Under the pieces are notes generated by a model, which had not been told where the DNA came from, ran no database searches, and saw nothing but the letters and a program-made list of their open reading frames with translations. A stretch of 5,194 bases of DNA from Parvularculaceae bacterium (GTDB lineage: Bacteria > Pseudomonadota > Alphaproteobacteria > Caulobacterales > Parvularculaceae). Positions 1 through 4,906 of this stretch are shown here, piece after piece. The position numbers and the translations under genes are program-made. Each line of letters starts with the position of its first letter. The first letter of the stretch is position 1. The DNA is taken from the NCBI GenBank assembly GCA_004213235.1, contig SHAI01000172.1, forward strand, positions 1 to 5,194, read 5' to 3'.

Positions 1-630
1 GTGTGCGTAAAGTGCGCCGAACATTCCAAAGTCGCCAATGGTTGGCGCGCCGCCGAGCAGAAAGGGGCGATCTTCAAGATGCGCTTCGAAGCGCGCCAGG
101 AAGTCGGCATAGGCGGTCTCAACGCTCTCATAGGTTTCGGGATTGACGCCGAATACAATCGCGGCTTTGCGCATGCGGCCGCTGGCGAAATCAAACGCTG
201 CTTGCCGCTCGGTTTCATCAAGACCATCGGGGAGGACGTCACGGAAAGTATTCCTGATAAAATCAAGATTGGTTTCGTCAAAATTCCAACTGTAATGCAT
301 TGCCGGGCGCAGCAGCCCCTCGCCGCCAAAAAGCTCAAACAGATGCGCAATGGCCCTGAGCAATGGTGTCTTGGGATAAATCGATTTCTTGCTGAAGCCT
401 TTGTTTTCGAAATAGTCGAGAATGTCTGTGCCGTCCTGAACAAGCTCGCCTTGTGGTGTTTCGATCACCGGAATAATCCAACGGCCAACGTTTTTAGAGA
501 TGATGTTTTGAAAACGTTCGCTACCGGCTTTTATCTCCACGAACGGGACATTGTTCTGTCGCATATAGGCGCGCACTTTCGCCGTGTAGAGCGACCCGGC
601 CATGCCATAAAGTGTGTAATTCTGCGTCAT
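1..630 (-). CDS. Glutathione S-transferase family protein (3' end beyond window)
   Basis: Cytosolic GST-fold protein, expected to bind glutathione; the substrate cannot be told from sequence. The visible 210 residues start MTQNYTLYGMAGSLYTAKVR, a thioredoxin-like first strand and helix. IIPVIETPQGE (residues 52-62) carries the cis-proline (Pro54) typical of the glutathione site, and QDGTDILDYFE (65-75) matches the position of the conserved acidic/Ser-Thr turn. A helical C-terminal domain follows, with RPFLLGGAPTIGDFGMFG at 188-205, a classic GST C-domain signature. The ATG at 630 is chosen because the in-frame sequence upstream has no other ATG before stops, and a purine-rich AGAAGAAAG lies just before it. 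The start overlaps the stop of the broken GST gene upstream (ATGA), so the two were once translationally coupled. The C-terminus lies beyond base 1. Family assignment is firm; the subclass is not determined. Confidence 0.9.
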   Translation of the reverse strand, partial: MTQNYTLYGMAGSLYTAKVRAYMRQNNVPFVEIKAGSERFQNIISKNVGRWIIPVIETPQGELVQDGTDILDYFENKGFSKKSIYPKTPLLRAIAHLFELFGGEGLLRPAMHYSWNFDETNLDFIRNTFRDVLPDGLDETERQAAFDFASGRMRKAAIVFGVNPETYESVETAYADFLARFEAHLEDRPFLLGGAPTIGDFGMFGALYAH

Positions 631-807
631 TGTGAACTTTCTTCTACCAGAACTTCGCAGCCCGTTCCCGCCATAATATCGTCAACGCGGGCGCGATCAG
701 ACTGAGATAATGCAATGTATTCGTGACGGATCCAATTCAGGCACTTGACCTGATAGGGGAACGTCGCTTGCACCCAGCGGCGTGCGTCAAATTTGGCGTA
801 GGGCACT
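627..807 (-). pseudogene. C-terminal remnant of a second GST gene, cut by an IS end
   Basis: An open frame of 59 codons runs from base 806 to a TGA at 629-627. It contains VPYAKFDARRW, then FPYQVKCLNWIRHEYIAL, then DDIMAGTGCEVLV. From my knowledge of the family, this pattern (aromatic-PYQxKCLxWIRxEY... followed by GTGCExL) is the usual extreme C-terminus of alphaproteobacterial GST-like proteins. No start with an SD and no N-terminal thioredoxin domain is present, so this is a fragment and not a small gene. Homology begins exactly where the TGT end of the IS relic begins (808), and a TGA in frame at 818-816 closes it. The stop overlaps the ATG of the next GST by 4 bases, as in an intact operon. 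The alternative is an unrelated short peptide, which I think is unlikely. Confidence 0.65.
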
Positions 808-829
808 TGTACGGGTCAGAAATTTGGCG
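789..829 (+). repeat. 10-base direct repeat AAATTTGGCG around an IS end
   Basis: AAATTTGGCG occurs exactly at 789-798 (inside the GST remnant, encoding A-K-F on the minus strand) and at 820-829 (inside the presumed IS terminal sequence). The spacing is 31 bases. The copies do not flank the IS as a target duplication would, because one copy lies within the IS end. It may be chance or a slipped-strand footprint. Confidence 0.4.
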
Positions 830-1006
830 CTATTCGCGAAAGCCATAAAAATTTGCCCATCCGGTGGCGGAAGGATGTCCACTGTGGCAATGCACCCTTG
901 CTGACGGTAAATGATAAAGCAGTACCGCCTTTAGACATTCATCACGCAATTCGCCGTTGAAGCGTTCATTGTCGCGGTTTTCTCATGGGCGGCCGGTGTC
1001 GATATG
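808..1006 (-). mobile_element. Remnant of an IS3-family insertion sequence (transposase-side end)
   Basis: The fragment is bounded at 808 by a sequence that reads TGTACGGGTCAGAAATTTGG on the plus strand. A TGT terminus is usual for several IS3 subgroups, and in the transposase (minus) direction this is the downstream end of the element. The recognisable transposase piece lies at 896-1006, in the correct orientation and about 90 bases from that end. No matching inverted copy (CTGACCCGTACA on the plus strand) is visible between 1020 and 1294, so the other end and most of the transposase are missing. The first base outside the element falls at the point where the GST remnant begins. No named IS is assigned. 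The terminal sequence is judged from pattern only. Confidence 0.55.
896..1006 (-). pseudogene. IS3-family transposase fragment (integrase core, E region)
   Basis: One minus-strand frame reads HIDTGRP, stop, then ENRDNERFNGELRDECLKA and LLYHLPSAR. This matches the family motif YIxPGSPWENGYxESFNGxLRDExLxxxxFYSLxEAR, which carries the glutamate of the DDE catalytic triad (here the GAA at 967-965). The tryptophan of PWEN is replaced by TGA (985-983), a one-base change from TGG, so the protein is interrupted even within the fragment. The preceding in-frame codons, 1042-1031, give NDGP, faintly like the DNGPEF motif around the second Asp. If that is real, the W...G segment between the two motifs has been deleted. 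The conserved HSxLGY tail is not found after LPSAR. This is a dead remnant. Confidence 0.72.
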
Positions 1007-1020
1007 CTAGAGACTCTGCG

Positions 1021-1161
1021 CTAATAAGATGGGGCCGTCGTTCGGTTTAATGCCCGTGCTTCGGTTTCAGAGCTGCGCCAGAAGCTATGGAATTCTCGCT
1101 CGTTCTTGTGTCGGGGATGGACGCGTGCCTTACCAGACTTTATCTTTTTGAAACTGGCCAT
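1021..1161 (-). pseudogene. Possible N-terminal remnant of a tyrosine recombinase (integrase)
   Basis: A minus-strand ORF of 46 codons begins MASFKKIKSGKARV and later has SETEARAL. From memory of the family, many phage and island integrases begin M-A-[ST]-[FI]-[RK]-K-x-x-S-G-x-[WA]-x-A-x-[VI] and continue with a TKAEAxAWA helix. The first 14 residues fit well; the rest fits only loosely and seems to carry small indels. The ORF stops at 1021-1023, next to the IS3 relic, and nothing of the core-binding or catalytic (R-H-R-Y) domains is present. Two AGCACACA repeats precede the ATG. It lies 133 bases upstream of dusA and reads away from it. Assignment is tentative; a chance short ORF is possible. 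Confidence 0.35.
1106..1123 (+). other. Possible degraded att-like copy of the dusA 5' end
   Basis: Two 8-base blocks, TTGTGTCG (1106-1113) and GATGGACG (1116-1123), recur in the same order inside dusA at 1321-1328 and 1336-1343, over the codons for CVAPMMDG. The gap is 2 bases here and 7 bases in dusA. Homology does not extend clearly to either side. It could be the relic of an att duplication or of an old dusA start, or a coincidence. Confidence 0.3.
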
Positions 1162-1294
1162 TTGTGTGCTTTATGTGTGCTCCAGGTGGACACCGTGGGG
1201 TGCTATCACCGCGAGAGATTGCCGGACAAACTGTGGAAATCAATGCACAGGCGCGTGGCCACATTCTGTATTAATTTTTTGAATTCGTTTTGAA
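1162..1294. other. Intergenic region upstream of dusA
   Basis: Apart from the TGTGTGCT pair I see no gene here. A T-rich stretch around 1264-1291 precedes the dusA start, and TGTATTAAT near 1267-1275 could act as a weak -10, but no good -35 lies 16-18 bases before it. There is no clear Shine-Dalgarno before 1295. A plus-strand ORF across this stretch resembles nothing and is not called. Confidence 0.4.
1163..1181 (+). repeat. Two direct TGTGTGCT repeats upstream of the integrase-like ORF
   Basis: TGTGTGCT occurs at 1163-1170 and 1174-1181, with an 11-base period, about one helical turn. Read on the minus strand they are AGCACACA boxes directly before the ATG at 1161. Such paired boxes suit a protein-binding site, for example an integrase arm site or an autoregulatory operator. 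Function is inferred from position only. Confidence 0.4.
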
Positions 1295-2296
1295 ATGCCA
1301 AAAAGTCAATCACATAGGTTTTGTGTCGCGCCGATGATGGACGGGACCGACCGCCATTGCCGCTATTTTCACCGGCTCATGTCGCGCCACGCTCGTCTCT
1401 ATACTGAGATGATTGTGGCTGATGCGGTTATTCATGGCGACCGCGACCGGCTTCTCGGGTTTGATCCGATAGAGCATCCGGTCGCGCTGCAAATTGGTGG
1501 GAGTGATCCGACAAAGCTTGCTGAGGCGGCGCGCATAGGCGCGGCGGTAGGATATGATGAGATCAACTTGAATGTCGGGTGTCCGTCGGACCGTGTGCAG
1601 TCGGGCACGTTCGGGGCATGTTTGATGAAAACGCCGGATCTCGTTGCGGACTGTATGGCGGCAATTGGCGAAGCGGTGGATATTCCGGCAACGGTAAAAT
1701 GCCGGATTGGTGTTGATGATCAAGACCCGGAAGAAAGTTTATTTACCCTGGTGGATAAATGCGCTGCGGTGGGTGTGCGTGTTTTCATTGTTCATGCCCG
1801 AAAAGCCTGGTTGCAGGGGTTGAGCCCAAAAGAGAACCGGGAAATTCCGCCCCTGGATTATGCTCTGGTGCAGAAGCTGAAGGTATCACGCCCGGACCTG
1901 ACCATCATCGTAAACGGTGGCATTGAGACAATAGACCAGTGCAAAGAACATCTTGATACATTTGACGGGGTAATGCTTGGGCGTACGGCTTATGGCGAGC
2001 CGCGTTTGCTGATGTCGGTAGACCCTCTTTTGTTTGGCGATGAGGCTCCCGCGGCAGATCTGAATGCCGTTATTGACGCTATGGATGATTATCTTCAGCG
2101 CGCTGTTGCGCGCGGGATAAGGGCTAATCATGTCGTTCGCCACATGTCCGGTTTGCTCCACGGGCTACCACATGCGCGCACCTGGCGGCGTCTCCTGTCA
2201 GAAGGTGGGGCCGCGACGGATAATCATGTCATACGCCGCGCATGGGCCGCCGTGGAGGCGCAAAAAACCAGTCTTACTGCAGACGTTCAATCGTAA
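1295..2296 (+). CDS. dusA: tRNA-dihydrouridine synthase A (DusA)
   Basis: FMN-dependent, NADPH-using enzyme that reduces uridines in the tRNA D-loop (U20/U20a for DusA in E. coli), in the cytoplasm. At 333 aa it has normal family length. HRFCVAPMMDGTDRHCR (residues 7-23) opens the TIM barrel. INLNVGCPSDRVQSGTFGACLM (90-111) holds the catalytic Cys96. VKCRIGVDD (134-142) includes Lys135, FIVHARKAWLQGLSPKENREIPPLDY (164-189) is the DusA-type substrate loop, and VNGGI (206-210) plus VMLGRTAYGEP (226-236) bind FMN phosphate. The usual tryptophan of APMMDWTDR is Gly17 here. The ATG at 1295 is the only option, since a TGA lies in frame at 1280, but no SD precedes it. The last 23 bases overlap the convergent TraB/GumN gene. 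The 5' end of dusA is a known integration site for mobile elements. Confidence 0.96.
   Translation: MPKSQSHRFCVAPMMDGTDRHCRYFHRLMSRHARLYTEMIVADAVIHGDRDRLLGFDPIEHPVALQIGGSDPTKLAEAARIGAAVGYDEINLNVGCPSDRVQSGTFGACLMKTPDLVADCMAAIGEAVDIPATVKCRIGVDDQDPEESLFTLVDKCAAVGVRVFIVHARKAWLQGLSPKENREIPPLDYALVQKLKVSRPDLTIIVNGGIETIDQCKEHLDTFDGVMLGRTAYGEPRLLMSVDPLLFGDEAPAADLNAVIDAMDDYLQRAVARGIRANHVVRHMSGLLHGLPHARTWRRLLSEGGAATDNHVIRRAWAAVEAQKTSLTADVQS
1321..1343 (+). other. Candidate attachment site within the dusA 5' end
   Basis: These bases encode the conserved CVAPMMDG stretch of DusA. A described group of tyrosine integrases uses the 5' part of dusA as attB. The two 8-base blocks here are repeated in imperfect form at 1106-1123. 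The exact crossover cannot be read from one sequence. Confidence 0.3.
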
Positions 2297-3218
2297 GCTG
2301 ATCATCTTGCAGCATATTAATAATACTATCTGGTCCAACAAGGTGACCTGCGCCAACGGCGATGAAATGGCTGCCGCTCCCGTTGAGCATTTGTTCAATT
2401 TGAACCGTCCACGCCCGATTCCGGTTAAGGAACAGCGCCTTGTAGGCCGCAGGCGCAGTTTTCGCGAGATCCTGTACGGCCAGTTGATAAATTAAGTCTG
2501 CATCCCCTGTGCACCAGGCGCGCATCAAATTATCCGTAATCGGCTTGATATTTTCAATTTCATCAAGCGAGCTATCAAAATGTTCCAGCATGGTTTGGTC
2601 ATCAAGGCTTGCCAGTGCACTGAACTGGTCCCTGAGGGATTCCAGGCCTTGAAGGCTGTCCTCTTCCTGCTCTGCTGCCGTCTGTATGACCTTTTCTGCA
2701 CCAAACTCACTCTGGTAGCCTGCATTCTCAAGGGCAGAAGCCGTAAGGACAACGAGCGCTAACCATGGGCGATAGGTCTGCATCGCCGCAGGGTCAATGC
2801 CAATCCCGCGCGCGATCCGGGCAAACCTGGCCCAACGTGCCTCGCCGACGAGGTCCGCCATCTGCGCGCCGTTGGCGTTTAATCCATATTCGCCCAGAAG
2901 CCGCATCATTTCTGTTTCATCACCGGCGGCCTCAGGCGCGATTTCGAATATTGTTACAGGTGTTTGCGCCATCGCTGTGCGTATTAATGGCGTCACCCAG
3001 TTTTTGTTTTCCGGCAAAACATGCAGTGTGCCAAACAAATACAAAACGGAATCGTCGTCATTGATCCGCCAAAGCGGTGTGCTGTCACAGGCCTGCTCGG
3101 CGCTCATGCGTGTCTGCGCTGTCTGCGCTGGCGGCGCGGCGGTACAAAAACCTGCGCACGCGAGAATTGCGCTTAATGTGAAAGCCACTGAATGCGCGGT
3201 TTTTCTATGCATGCCCAT
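2274..3218 (-). CDS. TraB/GumN-family exported protein
   Basis: Member of the TraB/GumN family (EreA/ChaN-Tiki-like fold), whose biochemical role in bacteria is unsettled; some relatives are metal-dependent hydrolases or peptidases. It has 314 aa, about usual length. Residues 1-28 form a signal peptide (basic HRK, hydrophobic VAFTLSAILACAGF, cleavage near CTAA), so the protein is probably periplasmic. Family marks, in order: WRINDDDSVLYLFGTLHVLP (50-69) with GTLH, FEIAPEA (91-97), YRPWLA (149-154), GLESLRDQFSAL (191-202), LNRNRAW (264-270) and FIAVGAGHLVGPDSI (285-299). The ATG at 3218 is preferred over the one two codons later because GAGGG sits 5 bases before it. It lies 8 bases downstream of the phosphohexomutase gene and is surely cotranscribed with it. 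Cys24 and Cys21 do not make a good lipobox. The stop lies inside the 3' end of dusA. Confidence 0.9.
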   Translation of the reverse strand: MGMHRKTAHSVAFTLSAILACAGFCTAAPPAQTAQTRMSAEQACDSTPLWRINDDDSVLYLFGTLHVLPENKNWVTPLIRTAMAQTPVTIFEIAPEAAGDETEMMRLLGEYGLNANGAQMADLVGEARWARFARIARGIGIDPAAMQTYRPWLALVVLTASALENAGYQSEFGAEKVIQTAAEQEEDSLQGLESLRDQFSALASLDDQTMLEHFDSSLDEIENIKPITDNLMRAWCTGDADLIYQLAVQDLAKTAPAAYKALFLNRNRAWTVQIEQMLNGSGSHFIAVGAGHLVGPDSIINMLQDDQLTIERLQ

Positions 3219-3223
3219 CTATT

Positions 3224-3228
3224 CCCTC
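3224..3228 (-). promoter_or_regulatory. Ribosome binding site of the TraB/GumN gene, overlapping the upstream stop
   Basis: GAGGG on the minus strand, 5 bases before the ATG at 3218. Its first two bases are the last two of the TGA stop (3229-3227) of the phosphohexomutase gene. This favours the 3218 start and suggests translation of the second gene is tied to the first. Confidence 0.7.
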
Positions 3229-4735
3229 AGATTTTCTGATTATACGCGCCGACTTCCGGGCGGGTCGACAAAATAGCGTCAAGTTCAGCAAACATTGCTT
3301 TCATGTTTTCTTCAGATGTCGGACTTTCGACGACAACAACAAGTTCCGGCTTGTTGGATGATGCACGAATAAGCCCCCAGGTGCCGTCCTGGGCAGTGAT
3401 GCGCACACCATTGACGGTTACCACATCACGAATTGGTTGACCGATAATGGTTTCGCCATTCGCCGCTTTAGCCTCGATTTTGGCAACAATATCAGCAACG
3501 ACACCATATTTTTGTTCGTCCGCGCATTTCGGCGACATTGTTGGTGATTGCCATGTTTTGGGAAGAGATTTCCTGAGGTCGGACAGTTTTTTGTCCGGGG
3601 CACGTTCAAGCATCTGCAGGAGCGCAATCGCGGCGACGAGGCCGTCATCGTAACCGCGACCAATGGGTTTATTCAAAAAGAAATGCCCGGATTTTTCAAA
3701 ACCTGCCAATGCGCCCATATCATGGCTCTTGCGCTTGATATAGGAGTGTCCGGTTTTCCAATACTCAGTTTTCGCGCCATTTTCCTGCAAAACCGGATCG
3801 GTCATGAACAGGCCGGTAGATTTTACGTCAACCACGAATTGCGCATTGGGATGCAATGCCGACAGGTCTCTGGCCAGCAGAACACCAATCTTGTCTGCAA
3901 AAATTTCCTCGCCCTCATCATCGACGACACCGCAACGATCGCCATCGCCATCAAAGCCAAGCGCGACATCGGCACCATGCTCTTTGACCGCTGCCTGCAT
4001 GGCGTGCAGCATTTCAAGGTCTTCAGGGTTCGGATTGTAACGTGGGAAGGTGTGGTCAAGCTCCGCATCCATCGCAATGACGTCAACCCCCAGGCGCTCC
4101 AGACATTCAGGTGCAAATGCGCCAGCTGTACCATTGCCGCATGCCGCGATTACTTTCAGCTTGCGTTTAATGGTGACATTGTCCGACAGGTCGGCGATGT
4201 AGCGCTCCCGCATCCCGGCTATGGCCCGGTATGATCCGCCATCGAATGACTTGTAGCTGCCGGAGAGAACAATCTCCCTAAGGCGGCTCATTTCATCCGG
4301 CCCGAAGGTGAGCGGGCGTGCGGCACCCATTTTCACGCCGGTCCAGCCATTTTCGTTATGGCTGGCCGTGACCATAGCGACGCAAGGAATATCAAGATCA
4401 AACTGCGCGAAATAGGCGACCGGCGACAATGCCAGGCCGATGTCGTTCACCTCAATGCCGGCGCTCATCAGGCCAACGGTGAGGGCTTGTTTGATCGACA
4501 GGGAATATCCGCGGAAATCATGTCCAACGACGATGCGCGGGTCTTTGCCCATTTCTCGGATTAGTGTGCCAAGGCCTTGTCCCAGTGCCTGGATGCCCAA
4601 GAGGTTTATTTCATCACCAAACAGCCAGCGTGCGTCATATTCGCGAAAGCCCGTTGGTTTCACCAGGGGAATGGTTTCGAACTCTAGAGTGTTTTGCTCA
4701 ATAGCGGGTTTCGGCTCTGGCAGGATGAACGACAT
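3227..4735 (-). CDS. Phosphomannomutase/phosphoglucomutase (alpha-D-phosphohexomutase)
   Basis: Interconverts hexose-6-phosphate and hexose-1-phosphate (mannose and/or glucose), feeding GDP-mannose, UDP-glucose and surface polysaccharide synthesis in the cytoplasm; homologues are called ManB, AlgC or ExoC. All four active-site loops are present. MVTASHNENGWTG (121-133) carries the phosphorylated Ser125, and DGDGDRCG (262-269) is the Mg site. KTGHSYIK (327-334) holds the probable general acid/base His330, and GFEKSGHFFL (345-354) is the sugar loop. RASSNKPELVVVVES (457-471) binds phosphate. At 502 aa it is about 40 residues longer than AlgC, with an extra N-terminal stretch of about 25 residues, as in other alphaproteobacterial members. 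The ATG at 4735 is the only choice, since a TGA lies in frame three codons upstream. AGGAG is 13 bases away, a long spacing. First gene of an operon with the TraB/GumN gene. Sugar preference is not decidable. Confidence 0.95.
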   Translation of the reverse strand: MSFILPEPKPAIEQNTLEFETIPLVKPTGFREYDARWLFGDEINLLGIQALGQGLGTLIREMGKDPRIVVGHDFRGYSLSIKQALTVGLMSAGIEVNDIGLALSPVAYFAQFDLDIPCVAMVTASHNENGWTGVKMGAARPLTFGPDEMSRLREIVLSGSYKSFDGGSYRAIAGMRERYIADLSDNVTIKRKLKVIAACGNGTAGAFAPECLERLGVDVIAMDAELDHTFPRYNPNPEDLEMLHAMQAAVKEHGADVALGFDGDGDRCGVVDDEGEEIFADKIGVLLARDLSALHPNAQFVVDVKSTGLFMTDPVLQENGAKTEYWKTGHSYIKRKSHDMGALAGFEKSGHFFLNKPIGRGYDDGLVAAIALLQMLERAPDKKLSDLRKSLPKTWQSPTMSPKCADEQKYGVVADIVAKIEAKAANGETIIGQPIRDVVTVNGVRITAQDGTWGLIRASSNKPELVVVVESPTSEENMKAMFAELDAILSTRPEVGAYNQKI

Positions 4736-4748
4736 GGATGCTCAACAT

Positions 4749-4753
4749 CTCCT
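4749..4753 (-). promoter_or_regulatory. Candidate ribosome binding site of the phosphohexomutase gene, long spacing
   Basis: AGGAG on the minus strand is the best SD match before the ATG at 4735, but it is 13 bases away; a weaker GAG lies 5 bases from the start. An out-of-frame ATG (4748-4746) follows AGGAG immediately and is too close to use it. Initiation may therefore be moderate. Confidence 0.45.
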
Positions 4754-4778
4754 ATTATACGCGGTCCTATTATATGCG
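4750..4778 (-). promoter_or_regulatory. Tandem repeat with two TATAAT boxes: promoter region of the phosphohexomutase operon
   Basis: Two copies of a 14-base unit (CGYRTATAATAGGA on the minus strand) occupy 4778-4765 and 4763-4750, with period 15 and 13 of 14 bases identical. Each contains an exact -10 consensus TATAAT (4774-4769 and 4759-4754). No convincing -35 lies 16-18 bases upstream of either box. Starting from the upstream box would give a leader of about 27 bases that includes AGGAG; starting from the nearer box would give a leader of about 12 bases lacking AGGAG. The repeat could also be an operator. That these are -10 boxes is inferred from consensus and position. Confidence 0.5.
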
Positions 4779-4906
4779 TTATGACATGACGGATTTTGTC
4801 GGGCGGGGCAACGCATCAGGTCAAGCCCATTTAATCTTGTTGATTGGCTTGCTTTCCCCCGTCGTTATGTCAATTTTCCGGGTAGTAGTGGGGCAAAGGG
4901 TTTATC

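Larger units (their letters stand above)
4736..4906. other. Divergent intergenic region between the phosphohexomutase and exported-protein genes
   Basis: 171 bases serving both directions. The left part holds the TATAAT repeat for the minus-strand operon. For the plus-strand gene, TTGGCT (near 4844) with TATGTC about 16 bases on is a weak promoter-like pair. I see no RNA gene or terminator. Confidence 0.4.

Noticed and set aside
1..705. Long plus-strand open frame of 234 codons
   Set aside because: It is antisense to a clear GST gene whose motifs read through on the minus strand; its protein resembles nothing.
840..960. A minus-strand frame (TVDILPPPDGQIFMAFANSAKF...) after the transposase fragment, considered as a separate peptide gene
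   Set aside because: Stops flank it closely, there is no start with an SD, and it lies between the IS end and the transposase relic. More likely noncoding IS tail or decayed transposase.
1087..1293. Plus-strand ORF of 68 codons ending one base before dusA
   Set aside because: No SD, no recognisable motif, odd Cys-rich composition, and it runs antisense to the integrase-like remnant. Probably chance in relic DNA.
2130..2495. Plus-strand ORF spanning the dusA end and the TraB/GumN 3' end
   Set aside because: It overlaps the coding sequence of two well-supported genes in other frames.
3000..3030. T-rich and A-rich runs considered as a terminator
   Set aside because: They lie inside the TraB/GumN coding region and have no stem before them.
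3548..4234. Plus-strand open frame of 228 codons
   Set aside because: Antisense shadow of the phosphohexomutase, whose catalytic loops lie on the minus strand here.
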